The notes under the pieces were generated by a model. It saw nothing but the letters and a program-made list of their open reading frames with translations. It ran no database searches and had not been told where the DNA came from. DNA of 64,000 nucleotides from Actinomadura violacea. Lineage in GTDB: Bacteria > Actinomycetota > Actinomycetes > Streptosporangiales > Streptosporangiaceae. Both the position numbers and the translations under genes were made by a program. The stretch lies in assembly GCF_017573465.1 (NCBI RefSeq), contig NZ_JAGEPF010000016.1:186001-250000 (forward strand). The letters are read 5' to 3'. Below are positions 38,320-47,024 of the stretch, piece by piece (the first letter of the stretch is position 1; every line of letters begins with the position of its first letter).

Positions 38320-39942
38320 ATGGCCAATGATGTGTGGCCGCCTCCCGAGCTGGCGCCCATCCACGACCGCATGGCCGTCTGGTCCGCGTGGTGGACCGGT
38401 GAGCCCGACGAACTCGAATACGTGTACGGCGGGGACGGGGTGGCCGCGGTCCGGCCGCCGAACTGGCCGCGCCGCCGCCCCCTGAACCGGCCGTCCCAGT
38501 ACCGGGGCGGGATCGTCGGTGCGCTCGCCCGGATGTTCTGGGGCCGGCCCACCCCCGAGGGCGAGCTGCGGTCGAAGATCCACATGCCGATCGCCTCGGA
38601 CATCTCCGTGGTGTCGGCGAACCTGCTGTTCGCCGACCCGCTCACCTTCAAGACCCCGCACAAGGCGACCACGGACCGGCTTCAGGAGCTCCAGGACGAC
38701 GGAATGCAGGCCACCTTGCGGGAGGCGGCCGAGACCGCGTCGGCGCTCGGCGGCGTCTACCTGCGCACCTCCTGGGACAAGGACATCGCCGACCGGCCGT
38801 GGCTGTCGGTGGTGCAGCCCGACTGCGCGATCCCGACCTTCCGGTACGGGAGACTCCGCGAGGTCATGTTCTGGACGGTGATCGAGGACGACGGGCAGCA
38901 GACCGTCGTCCGTCACCTGGAGACCCACAAGCCCGGCGTGATCCGCCACCAGGTGTTCGTCGGCACCCCCACCTCGCTCGGCCAGCTCGCGCCGCTCGGC
39001 GACTTCGAGGACACCGAACCATTCGCCCGCATCGTCGAGAACGGCGATGAGATCCCCACCGGCATCGACCTGCTGACGGCCGGCTACATCCCGAACATCC
39101 GCCCGAACCGGATCTGGCGGAACCTGCCGGAGGGCGTGAACCTCGGCCGGTCCGACTACCAGGGCGTCGAGGCGTTCATGGACTCGCTGGACGAGACCTG
39201 GACCAGCTGGATGCGGGACATCAGGCTCGGCAAGGCCCGCATTCTCGCCGACCGGGCGATGCTGGAGTCCGAGGGCCGCGGGCAAGGCGCCTACCTCGAC
39301 CTCGACCGTGAGGTGTTCACGCCGGTCGAGATCAACCCGATGTCCGGCCAGTCGCTCATCAACGAGATCCAGTTCTCGATCCGCGTGCAGGAGCACCAGG
39401 ACACCACGCAGGCGCTGCTGGAAACGATCGTCCGCTCATCCGGATACTCCGCGCAAAGCTTCGGGCTGGTCGCCGACACCGCGCTCACCGCGACCGAAGT
39501 GCAGGCCCGCAAAGAGCAGAGCTTCCAAACGAAGGCCCACAAGATCAACTATGTGCGGCCCGTCCTCGCCCACATGAACCACGCGCTCCTGGCCATCGAG
39601 GAGGCCGCGTTCGAGCGGCGCGGACTGCGGCCCCAGCCACCCGACATCGAATGGGCGCCCGGCATCACCCCCGACCCCGCCGACACCGCACAGACCGTGT
39701 CGCTGCTGGTGTCCGCCCGCGCCGTGTCGCTGCAAACCCGCGTGGAGATGGTCCATCCCGACTGGGACGAGCCCCGCGTACTGCAGGAGGTCGAGCGGAT
39801 CAAGGCCGAGGAGCCCTCCCCGCTCGACCAGATTCCCGCCGCCGGCGCTGGCCGGCCCGGCTTCTCCCCGCTGGGGGAGGCGCGGCCGATCAACCGCGAC
39901 AGCGAACGCGCCGCGGAGCCCGCCGGCTCACCCCGTACCTGA
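38320..39942 (+). CDS. Portal protein
   Basis: This 540-residue protein starts at ATG after AAGGGGG. It matches SPP1/PBSX-type portals: RSKIHMPIASDISVVSANLL near the N-terminus, GGVYLRTSWDKD, SDYQGVEAFMDSLDETWTSW, then MRDIRLGKARI, and SSGYSAQSFG, then TATEVQARKEQS. It forms the dodecameric gate at one capsid vertex. The C-terminal 40 residues are disordered and proline-rich. Confidence 0.9.
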   Translation: MANDVWPPPELAPIHDRMAVWSAWWTGEPDELEYVYGGDGVAAVRPPNWPRRRPLNRPSQYRGGIVGALARMFWGRPTPEGELRSKIHMPIASDISVVSANLLFADPLTFKTPHKATTDRLQELQDDGMQATLREAAETASALGGVYLRTSWDKDIADRPWLSVVQPDCAIPTFRYGRLREVMFWTVIEDDGQQTVVRHLETHKPGVIRHQVFVGTPTSLGQLAPLGDFEDTEPFARIVENGDEIPTGIDLLTAGYIPNIRPNRIWRNLPEGVNLGRSDYQGVEAFMDSLDETWTSWMRDIRLGKARILADRAMLESEGRGQGAYLDLDREVFTPVEINPMSGQSLINEIQFSIRVQEHQDTTQALLETIVRSSGYSAQSFGLVADTALTATEVQARKEQSFQTKAHKINYVRPVLAHMNHALLAIEEAAFERRGLRPQPPDIEWAPGITPDPADTAQTVSLLVSARAVSLQTRVEMVHPDWDEPRVLQEVERIKAEEPSPLDQIPAAGAGRPGFSPLGEARPINRDSERAAEPAGSPRT

Positions 39943-39994
39943 ACCACCTCGTAACCGTCGGGGGCCGCCTGGCGCCGCCCCCGCCACCCATCAA

Positions 39995-40027
39995 GAGACC
40001 GGCCCGACTGGCGCGGGCCGGCGTCTC
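39995..40027. terminator. Hairpin between portal and scaffold
   Basis: GAGACCGGCCCG (39995-40006) pairs with CGGGCC and GTCTC (40014-40027) with a small bulge. It may tune expression between portal and scaffold. Confidence 0.5.
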
Positions 40028-40049
40028 GCATGCCCTGGAGGCATCCTGC

Positions 40050-40994
40050 ATGAACACCACGAAGGCGACTCCGGCGCTGAACCTGCCGGACGTGTCGACC
40101 CTGCCCATCCACGACCGCACCGGGCTCCGCGCCATCGGCGTGCTGCCCTCCGGCCGGATCGTGTGGCCGGTCATGGGTGGTGCGGACGACGACACCGACG
40201 ACCAGGACGGCGGCCAGGACGACCGGGACACCGGCGGCGGCCAGGGCGGCGGCAGTGGCGCCGGCCAGGACGACGACGATGACGGCAACGGCCAGGACGA
40301 CGACACCGACAACGACGACGGCGGGGACGGTGGGGACGGCAAGGCCGGCAAGGACAAGCCGCGCCGCACCCGCGACCGCCGCGCCCGTGCCGGGGACGAC
40401 AAGACCGAACGCACCATCGCCGCGATCCGTGACGACTTCAAGGACGAGCGGTCCAAGCGGCAGGCCGCGGAGAAGGCCACCGCCGCGCTGCAAAAGCAGC
40501 TCGACGACATGCAGGCCACGCAGACCAAGCAGATGGATGCGCTGGCCAAAGCCCTCGGGCTGAAGAAGGACGACACACCGCCGTCGCCCGAGGAGGTCGC
40601 CAAGAACCTCGGCAGCAAGCTCCAGGCGGCGGAGGCCGAGACCGAGACCGAACGCAAGCGCGCCGACACCGCACACGCCAACTACCGCGAGGCCGCCGTC
40701 CAGCTCGCGGTGTATCTCGCGGCCGACGACCACGACGCCAACCCGCGCGCGCTGCTGGACAGCGCTCGCTTCCTGAAGTCCGTCGCCGGGCTGGACCCGG
40801 ACGCCGACGACTTCAGCAGCAAGATCGCCGACGCGATCGACACGGCCGTCGAGAAGAACGAGCGGCTCCGCAAGGCCAAGCCCCGCGCCGCCGAGCGGTC
40901 CGGCGGCGAGATGAACACCGGCAACAAGCCGCAGCGCAAGCGGCCCGCCTCTCTCAACGAGGCCGTCAAGAAGCACTACGACCAGGCCAGGTAG
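40050..40994 (+). CDS. Scaffolding protein
   Basis: This 314-residue protein starts at ATG after CTGGAGG. An Asp/Gly-rich acidic region (about residues 45-100) precedes a long coiled coil (KQAAEKATAALQKQLDDMQA) and a charged C-terminal helix ending NEAVKKHYDQAR. Its position just before the capsid gene, acidic-helical composition and lack of enzyme motifs all fit a scaffold that is removed during head assembly. Confidence 0.8.
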   Translation: MNTTKATPALNLPDVSTLPIHDRTGLRAIGVLPSGRIVWPVMGGADDDTDDQDGGQDDRDTGGGQGGGSGAGQDDDDDGNGQDDDTDNDDGGDGGDGKAGKDKPRRTRDRRARAGDDKTERTIAAIRDDFKDERSKRQAAEKATAALQKQLDDMQATQTKQMDALAKALGLKKDDTPPSPEEVAKNLGSKLQAAEAETETERKRADTAHANYREAAVQLAVYLAADDHDANPRALLDSARFLKSVAGLDPDADDFSSKIADAIDTAVEKNERLRKAKPRAAERSGGEMNTGNKPQRKRPASLNEAVKKHYDQAR

Positions 40995-41042
40995 CCCACA
41001 CCTAGGGGCGCCGCGCCGGCCTGCGAACCGAAGGAGAACAAC

Positions 41043-42104
41043 GTGCCCGTAACCCTCGCCCAGGCGCAGGTGAACGCGGACGACGACGTCAACTACATGG
41101 TCATCGACAACTTCCGGCGCTACAGCTGGCTGCTGGACCAGATGGTCTGGGACGACGTCGTCACCCCCGGCACCGGCGGCGGGTCCAGCCTCACCTACGC
41201 CTACACGCGGCTGATCGAGGCCGCGCAGGCCAACTTCCGGCGGCTGAACACCGAGTACACGCCCGGCCAGGCCAAGCGCCAGCGCTACAGCGTGGACCTC
41301 AAGCCGCTCGGCGGCGCGGTCACGATCGACCGGGTCATCGCCCGCCTCGGCAACCCCGCCACCACGGAAGTCAACTTCCAGATGCAGCAGCTGATGGCAT
41401 CGGTCCGCGGCCGATTCCAGCAGGCGCTGATCCTCGGCGACCCGGCCACCGAGGAGGACCAGGACGGCTTCGAGGGCCTCGACCTCGCCCTCACCGGCAC
41501 CGCCACCGAGTACTTCCCGGGCGGCGACCCCATGTACACCGACTGGACGTCGGCGAGCGTGGACACCGCCGACAAGGCCCTCACGCGGCTGGACGAGTTC
41601 GACGACTTCCTGTCCCGCCTCGTCCCGTCCACGGTCGGCTCGATCGACCTGGGGGCGCCCGGCGCACTCCCGCCCGGCGTCCGCGCGATCCTCGGCAACA
41701 CCCGCTCCATCACGCGCCTCAAGAGCATGGCGCGGCGCGCCGGCCAGTTCACCGCCACCCGCGACGACCTCGGCCGGCAGATCGAGCGGTACGGGCCGTG
41801 GACGCTGGTCGACATCGGCGACCGCCTCGACGGCGCGGCGCCGATCATCCCGATCGAGGCCCGCGACCCCGACGGCGCCGGCGGCGGCGCCACCGTCACG
41901 GGCCTGACCGACATCTATGCCGTCTGCTTCGGCATGGACTCCTTCCACGGCGCGTCCATGGCGGGCGTGCCCCTGGTGGAGACCTGGCTGCCCGACTACA
42001 CCACCTCCGGCGCCGTCAAGTCCGGCGAGGTCGAAATGGGCCCCGTCGCGCCGGTCCTGAAGAACACCAAGGCCTGCGGCGTCTTCCGGAACGTGAAGGT
42101 CTGA
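41043..42104 (+). CDS. Major capsid protein (HK97 fold)
   Basis: This 353-residue protein starts at GTG with AAGGAGAA upstream. Recognisable capsid blocks are DVNYMVIDNFRRYSWLLDQM near the N-arm, GGAVTIDRVIARLGNPATT, RFQQALILGDPATEEDQDGF, then EGLD, and GVRAILGNTRSITRLKSMAR. The C-terminal part has DIYAVCFGMDSFHG. It builds the icosahedral head. No fused protease is visible. Confidence 0.88.
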   Translation: MPVTLAQAQVNADDDVNYMVIDNFRRYSWLLDQMVWDDVVTPGTGGGSSLTYAYTRLIEAAQANFRRLNTEYTPGQAKRQRYSVDLKPLGGAVTIDRVIARLGNPATTEVNFQMQQLMASVRGRFQQALILGDPATEEDQDGFEGLDLALTGTATEYFPGGDPMYTDWTSASVDTADKALTRLDEFDDFLSRLVPSTVGSIDLGAPGALPPGVRAILGNTRSITRLKSMARRAGQFTATRDDLGRQIERYGPWTLVDIGDRLDGAAPIIPIEARDPDGAGGGATVTGLTDIYAVCFGMDSFHGASMAGVPLVETWLPDYTTSGAVKSGEVEMGPVAPVLKNTKACGVFRNVKV

Positions 42105-42105
42105 C

Positions 42106-42642
42106 ATGCGCTTCGACATCGAAACGCCCCTGGCGGGCTACAAGGGCACGGTCGGCGGCGTCACCTTCGTCGACGGCCGTGCCCGCGTGGACGACACCCA
42201 GAAGGCGGAGCTGGCGTACTTCCGCCGCCACAACTACAAGATCACCCCCGTGCGGGAGCGGGCCGGCACCGACGACGCCGACAGCGTCACCGCCCCGGCC
42301 GAGCCGAGCAGCGAGGCCGGCCCCGAGGCCGAGCAGCCCACCCAGGACGGCGAGGCGCCGAGCACCAGTGAGCGTCCCGACCCGACGGAGGACACCGCCG
42401 AGGGCTTCGACTCCTCCTCCCTCACCGACGCCCTCAAGGCGGCCGCCGCCTCCGGCAGCACGGGTGATGGTGCGGGGGACGCGGCGGAGCAGCTCCGCAA
42501 GCCGGCGAAGAACGCGCCCGTCGCCGCGTGGACCGCCTACGCCAAGCAGCTCGGCATCACCGACGACGAGCTCGGCGGCAAGACCAAGAACGAGCTCGTC
42601 GAGCTCGTCGACCAGCACGAGAAGAAGGAGGCCGGCCAGTGA
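42106..42642 (+). CDS. Head-associated protein with SAP-like C-terminus
   Basis: This 178-residue protein starts 1 bp after the capsid stop. A folded N-terminal 50 residues (YKGTVGGVTFVDGRARVDDT) lead to a long acidic linker and a helical C-terminus (AWTAYAKQLGITDDELGGKT) of the HeH/SAP-like type also seen at the end of the protein at 46663. It is probably a minor head component. Confidence 0.65.
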   Translation: MRFDIETPLAGYKGTVGGVTFVDGRARVDDTQKAELAYFRRHNYKITPVRERAGTDDADSVTAPAEPSSEAGPEAEQPTQDGEAPSTSERPDPTEDTAEGFDSSSLTDALKAAAASGSTGDGAGDAAEQLRKPAKNAPVAAWTAYAKQLGITDDELGGKTKNELVELVDQHEKKEAGQ

Positions 42643-43226
42643 CGGTCCACGGCCGCTACACCGGAGTCCTGGCCGACTCCCCGGCGTTCGACGACCCGTT
42701 CAACGCCCTGCCCGGCGTCGACCGCGACGCCGCGTTCGTCCGCACCAACATCCCCGTGTGGGCCGCGTCCGCCGACCTCGCCGCCCCCGCCTCAGGCGTC
42801 GCGATCGGGGCCCGGATCTGGCTGGCACGCGGCGACCTGGTCACCAACCTGGCGTTCACCTCCGGCGACACCGCCGGCGTGACCTACACGCACTGGTGGC
42901 ACGCCCTGTACGACCCGGACGGCAAGCTCCTCGCGCAGACCGCCGACCAGGCCGCGGCCGGTTGGGCGGCCGACACCACCAAGAGGCTCGCGCTCGCCAA
43001 GCCGGTGCCGATCAAGTCGGCGGGCTGGTACATCGCCGCGACCATGTCCGCCGCGGCGACCGTCCAGACCCTCACCGGCGCCGCGCCGCTCGCCTCGACC
43101 GCCACCGTCCACATCGGCTCCAAGGCGGCCGGGTTCACGTTCGGGGCCGGGCTGGGCGCCGCCGCCCCCGCGGCCACCGGTGCGCAGACCACGGCCGCGA
43201 AGGTTCCGCTCGTGGTCGTCTCCTGA
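42639..43226 (+). CDS. Head fibre or decoration-like protein
   Basis: This 195-residue protein starts at GTG (overlap). It is beta-rich with alternating hydrophobic strands (GVTYTHWWHALYDPDGKLLA, then GWYIAATMSAAATVQTLTGA) and looks like a jelly-roll structural protein. A place in the capsid decoration layer is inferred from gene order. Confidence 0.6.
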   Translation: MTVHGRYTGVLADSPAFDDPFNALPGVDRDAAFVRTNIPVWAASADLAAPASGVAIGARIWLARGDLVTNLAFTSGDTAGVTYTHWWHALYDPDGKLLAQTADQAAAGWAADTTKRLALAKPVPIKSAGWYIAATMSAAATVQTLTGAAPLASTATVHIGSKAAGFTFGAGLGAAAPAATGAQTTAAKVPLVVVS

Positions 43227-43367
43227 CGGCCCGCCCCCTGTCGTGCCGGGCCCGCGCTGCGGGCTGCGCCTCACCGGAACCCCCGAGCCGCGCCGGCCTC
43301 GTGCCCGCCGGCTGGGCCCGGCACCCCCTTTCTTCTCTGGTCACGACCGCCTCCAGGAGGCACACCC

Positions 43368-43709
43368 ATGGCCCGTACGTCCCTCGTCGCCACCCGGCTC
43401 ACCGCGACCGGCGCCGCACCCGCCCCGGTCACCCCGGACGCTGCCGGTGTCTCGTTCCGCAACACCGGCCGATGCTTCCTGATGGTCGTCAACGGCGCCG
43501 CCGCGTCGATCGACGTCACCCCCGTGATCGGCCGCCAGGTCAAGGGGCAGTCGGTCACGTCCCCGCCCGAACCGGTCGCCGCCGGCACGACGGCGTTCTT
43601 CGGGCCGTTCGACGACGACTACGAGCAGCCCGGCGGCAAAGACCTCATGTACGTCAACCTGTCGGCCGTCGCCGACGTCAAGGTGGCGCTGCTGGAGATG
43701 CCGCTGTGA
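43368..43709 (+). CDS. Small head decoration-like protein
   Basis: This 113-residue protein starts at ATG after GGAGG. It is beta-rich (GVSFRNTGRCFLMVVNGAAA, then TTAFFGPFDDDYEQPG), similar to small capsid decoration or connector proteins. The 141-bp gap before it holds no clear hairpin or gene. Confidence 0.6.
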   Translation: MARTSLVATRLTATGAAPAPVTPDAAGVSFRNTGRCFLMVVNGAAASIDVTPVIGRQVKGQSVTSPPEPVAAGTTAFFGPFDDDYEQPGGKDLMYVNLSAVADVKVALLEMPL

Positions 43710-44086
43710 GGCTCACCGACCGCGTCGAACAGGTCGTCGTCGCCGCGATCGCCGCGCACACAGAGCTGGCCGGCTGCGAGGTTGACCACCAGGTCCAGAT
43801 CATCCACCAGCAGACCCGAGCCGCCCAGCCGACGCCCATGCTGTGGATCTCCCTGTCGGTGCAGTCCCTCGCCCTGGGGGAGTGGCTGCACCACGACCCG
43901 ATCATCACCCCAGACCTGCACCCCGCCCCCGAGCAGCTCGCCCACATCATCCGCCGAGCCCTCGGCAACCTCGCGGCCGCGCGCGCCGCGCAGGCCGCCC
44001 CCTTCGCCCGCCCGTCGGGCTCGGCCCTGCCGAACACGGAGCAGCCGCCCGTACCGATGCGGCCCCCGATCCTGACAGGCCGCTGA
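43706..44086 (+). CDS. Hypothetical structural protein
   Basis: This 126-residue protein starts at GTG (overlap). It begins MRLTDRVEQVVVAAIAAHTE-like and has mixed alpha/beta structure with a disordered proline-rich tail. It lies just before the head-tail connector gene. Confidence 0.55.
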   Translation: MRLTDRVEQVVVAAIAAHTELAGCEVDHQVQIIHQQTRAAQPTPMLWISLSVQSLALGEWLHHDPIITPDLHPAPEQLAHIIRRALGNLAAARAAQAAPFARPSGSALPNTEQPPVPMRPPILTGR

Positions 44087-44484
44087 TGGTTGTCTACGCA
44101 ACCATCAGCGATCTTGAGAACTACCTCGTCACGATCCCGGTATGGCCCGGCGCGGACCGACACCTTCAGCAGGCGTCCGAGGACATCGACGAACTCCTCA
44201 TCGGAGCCGTCTACGACGTCGACGACGACCACCTGCCGACCGACCCGCGGATCGCCGACGCCATCAAACGCGCCACCTGCGCCCAAGCCCACTACATCCG
44301 AGAGCGCGGCGACGAAACCGGCGGCAAGGCCCAGTTCACCAACGTCAGCGTCGGGTCGATCAGCTACTCCCGCAACCGGCTCATCAGCGAGTCCAAGGCG
44401 CGGACATCTTCCAAGTACGCTGACCGGGCGTTGACGATCCTCAAGACCGAGCGGCTCCTCCCCGTGAGCCCACGCACCTACTGA
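44086..44484 (+). CDS. Head-tail connector (gp6-like adaptor)
   Basis: This 132-residue protein starts at ATG (overlap). The pattern YATISDLENYLVTIPVWPGA, helices around DPRIADAIKRATCAQAHYIR, and the late segment KAQFTNVSVGSISYSRN fit the helical head-tail adaptors of HK97-like phages. Its stop overlaps the end of the convergent PIN gene by 7 bp. Confidence 0.7.
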   Translation: MVVYATISDLENYLVTIPVWPGADRHLQQASEDIDELLIGAVYDVDDDHLPTDPRIADAIKRATCAQAHYIRERGDETGGKAQFTNVSVGSISYSRNRLISESKARTSSKYADRALTILKTERLLPVSPRTY

Positions 44485-45857
44485 GGCTCATCCTCTGGCG
44501 GCTCTGACTCCTCCTCGGCGTGCTCCAGCGTAGAGTCGGGCTGCTCTGCCGGACGCCCCTGATTGAGCTTCCCGAGCCGACCCAACCCGCGTTCGATCGC
44601 CTCCGTGGCGTCAAGCTGGCGCTGTACGGCGCGTTCGGCTGCGGCCCGAGAGTCGAGCTGGCGCTGTACGGCGCGTTCGACCGCGGCCCGAGAGTCGAGG
44701 TGCTTCTGCAGTGCGCGTTCCACCGCTGTCCGGGAGTTGAGGTGTCGCTGTAGGGCACGTTCGAACGCAGCCGAGGTGCCAATCTGGCGCACCTGGCGGT
44801 TAGCGGCCTCCACGAAGTCGAAGGAAGGCAGGCGGATAACCTGGTGGCCTTCTTCTTCGGCCAGCACGAACGCGAGCTGCTCCTCAAGAGGACTGGATAC
44901 CTCGGCCTCTTCCTCGGCTTCGTCGCCCATCTCCTCGGCCTGCGTGATCGTTTCGTCGCTGACATGTGCGTCCAAGAACTCGTTAGCGAGTTCGAGGAAC
45001 GACCGCACGTCGACGATATGGAAGGGTTGGCCGGCCCTTTGCCACACCTCAGCTGAGAGTTCCGGGCGAGGAAGCGGCGATCGGCCACCCGGCTGTTTGA
45101 CGGCCCAGTCCTCGGCCTTCTTCTTCTCGTTGGTTACGAACAGGACTGGACGGGGAAGTCGCTCGACCTCCTGAAGAAGTTGGACCCAGAGCACGTAGTC
45201 GCCAATGGCTTGCTCGGGAGGCTTCTCCGCGTCGGCGTAGCCGGGAGGGATGCGCCGCGCATACCTGTAGGCGGCGTCCTCTCGCACCTGCTGCATGTTC
45301 TTGACCGGCGGCCCGATGCGTCCCTCCAGCAGCTTCTCGATCTCCGAGAGGATCGGGTCCTCGGCCAGGCAGTCAGCCGCCTTGAGGTCGAACCGGTAGT
45401 ACTCGCCGATCTTCTCGACGATCTGCTGCTGGACCTCGCCGAGCTGCTTCACTAGATCATCGACAAGGGCCTTTTCCAGACCGCGCCGGCCTCGGAAGTT
45501 ATCGAGCTCGTCCTTGATCTTGTTAAACGAGCCTTTGAGTTCCTGGGCGAGCTTGCCGACGGCGCCGGCGCATTCACTGATGACGCCGAGACGGTTCTTC
45601 ATAAACTCCTCCGCGACACGATGCGGCACCCAGAGCTGGTTGCCGAGCAGGTCGAGGGTGCGTAGGAACTCCTCGCGTCCCTGCGGATTCAGCCGGTAGG
45701 CGTCGAACAGGGCGTTGGTGTCGAACACCACCAGCCCCTGCGTCAAGAACCGTTCGAGCTCGGCCCCGGCAGGCGGACCGAAGTGCCAGGGGAACAGGCC
45801 GCGGAGAGATGACGCATCGGCGGTCTGCGCGCCGTCGTCAGAAGCCTCGTCAGTCAC
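44478..45857 (-). CDS. PIN-like domain protein, minus-strand moron
   Basis: This 459-residue protein has an N-terminal PIN_8-like nuclease domain: GLVVFDTNALFDAYRLNPQG (Asp46) followed by LWVPHRVAEEFMKNR, and later PRPVLFVTNEKKKAEDWAVK. The C-terminal region contains four tandem 14-residue repeats (ERALQRHLNSRTAV type, about residues 366-421). It is oriented against the head genes and inserted between two connector genes, so it is likely expressed in the lysogen. PIN domains cut RNA; a superinfection-defence role is a hypothesis. Confidence 0.75.
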   Translation of the reverse strand: MTDEASDDGAQTADASSLRGLFPWHFGPPAGAELERFLTQGLVVFDTNALFDAYRLNPQGREEFLRTLDLLGNQLWVPHRVAEEFMKNRLGVISECAGAVGKLAQELKGSFNKIKDELDNFRGRRGLEKALVDDLVKQLGEVQQQIVEKIGEYYRFDLKAADCLAEDPILSEIEKLLEGRIGPPVKNMQQVREDAAYRYARRIPPGYADAEKPPEQAIGDYVLWVQLLQEVERLPRPVLFVTNEKKKAEDWAVKQPGGRSPLPRPELSAEVWQRAGQPFHIVDVRSFLELANEFLDAHVSDETITQAEEMGDEAEEEAEVSSPLEEQLAFVLAEEEGHQVIRLPSFDFVEAANRQVRQIGTSAAFERALQRHLNSRTAVERALQKHLDSRAAVERAVQRQLDSRAAAERAVQRQLDATEAIERGLGRLGKLNQGRPAEQPDSTLEHAEEESEPPEDEPQ

Positions 45858-45868
45858 ATAGCGAGCGT

Positions 45869-45883
45869 AGAGCGCTGTACTAA
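45869..45883. promoter_or_regulatory. Operator-like site S3 upstream of the PIN gene
   Basis: AGAGCGCTGTACTAA (complement TTAGTACAGCGCTCT) lies 12 bp before the PIN gene start. It shares TTAGTACAGCG with 6776-6786 and 12 of 15 bases with 6934-6948, both in the XRE regulator switch. Confidence 0.45.
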
Positions 45884-45931
45884 CCGCCCGCCTCGGTTTT
45901 TCGGGGGCGCGAAGCGCCGGGAGGGGCCGGG

Positions 45932-46273
45932 ATGCTTCCCATCGTCACGGACCTGGTCACCATCGTCCGCGGGCTTCTGGTCACCGGGTACGGCAACGCC
46001 GTCACCTACGACTGGGGCGCCGGCGCGTCGCGGGTCACGGTGGAGGCGTGCGTCCAGCCGAACGGCTCCGGTGAGACCACCGGCGGCCGCGACACCGTCG
46101 TCACCCACATCCGCGTGTACCTGCACCCCGGCACCGACGTCACCGCGACCGACCGCATCGAGTGGAACGACCACACCTACGAGATCGACGGCGAGCCGCA
46201 GCGCTGGCCCGACCCGACCAGCGGTGGAGAGCACCACATCGAGCTGACCGCCACCTACACGGCCGGAGGCTGA
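45932..46273 (+). CDS. Head closure protein
   Basis: This 113-residue beta-rich protein (VTVEACVQPNGSGETTGGRD, then HIRVYLHPGTDVTATDRIEW and YEIDGEPQRWPDPTSGGEHH) matches the head closure or stopper group (SPP1 gp16-like). It joins the adaptor ring to the tail. Confidence 0.75.
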   Translation: MLPIVTDLVTIVRGLLVTGYGNAVTYDWGAGASRVTVEACVQPNGSGETTGGRDTVVTHIRVYLHPGTDVTATDRIEWNDHTYEIDGEPQRWPDPTSGGEHHIELTATYTAGG

Positions 46274-46275
46274 CC

Positions 46276-46656
46276 GTGCCGGATTGGGAGTTCGACGAGG
46301 CCGCGATTGCCGGGCTGATCTTCGCTGAGGGCGTCCAGGCTGCCGTGGACAGCGTCGCCGAGGCCGCGGAGGCCGCCGCGGTGAAGGCCTGCCCGGTGAA
46401 CTGGGGCCGGCTCGTCGCCACCATCAGCATCGAGCGGGACGGCGCCGGCCGGTGGGTGCAGTACGGCAACGACACCGATGCCCGCTACGCCCCCTACATC
46501 GAGTGGGGCACCCGCCCGCACATCATCACGCCGAGCACAAAGGCGGCCCTGTACTGGCTTGGCGCCGACCACCCGGTCGCCCGCGTCCACCATCCCGGCA
46601 CCCCGGCGTTCCGCGTCATCACCGGCGCCGCCTTCCAAGCAGCGATAGGAGCCTGA
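46276..46656 (+). CDS. Tail-completion/neck protein (HK97 gp10-like)
   Basis: This 126-residue protein starts at GTG. The segment CPVNWGRLVATISIER followed by GNDTDARYAPYIEWGTRPHI is the typical gp10-like block ('Ya.yvE.GT'). Confidence 0.75.
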   Translation: MPDWEFDEAAIAGLIFAEGVQAAVDSVAEAAEAAAVKACPVNWGRLVATISIERDGAGRWVQYGNDTDARYAPYIEWGTRPHIITPSTKAALYWLGADHPVARVHHPGTPAFRVITGAAFQAAIGA

Positions 46657-46662
46657 TCCCTG

Positions 46663-46995
46663 ATGATGCAGTTGCGCGTCGCGTTCTGGTGCACGATCGA
46701 CGGCACCCGCTATCTCCCCGGCGACGAGGTCACCATCGACGACGACGCCCACGCCGCCCAGCTCATCCGCGACGGCCTGTGCCGTCCATGGGACAACGCC
46801 GACGCCGAAGCCGCAGCCGCGGCGTCCCCGCCGGCCGCGGCCGAGCCCGGCCCGGACAGCATCCCTCTCCCGGACCGCGGAGCCTCGAAAGGCGACTGGG
46901 CACGATACGCCGTCGGCCAGGGCATGCCCGAGGACGAAGCCCACAGCCTGTCCAGGGCCAACCTGATCGCCCGCTTCGCCCCCGACAGCCCGTAG
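46663..46995 (+). CDS. Hypothetical protein with HeH-like C-terminus
   Basis: This 110-residue protein starts at ATG after GGAG. The N-terminus LRVAFWCTIDGTRYLPGDEV resembles small phage proteins that bind connectors. The C-terminus (SKGDWARYAVGQGMPEDEAH) is a SAP/HeH-like helical hairpin as in the protein at 42106. Its role is unknown. Confidence 0.6.
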   Translation: MMQLRVAFWCTIDGTRYLPGDEVTIDDDAHAAQLIRDGLCRPWDNADAEAAAAASPPAAAEPGPDSIPLPDRGASKGDWARYAVGQGMPEDEAHSLSRANLIARFAPDSP

Positions 46996-47024
46996 CGCGT
47001 CGGCGACGAACCATCGAGGGCGGC

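Noticed and set aside
39549..42119. An 856-codon open frame on the minus strand opposite scaffold and capsid
   Set aside because: Long antisense frames are expected in DNA with G/C at third positions. The plus-strand scaffold and capsid genes explain the region.
44595..44762. Possible CRISPR-like array of about 42-bp repeats
   Set aside because: The repeats are in frame, contiguous, lack spacers and encode 14-residue units of the PIN protein.
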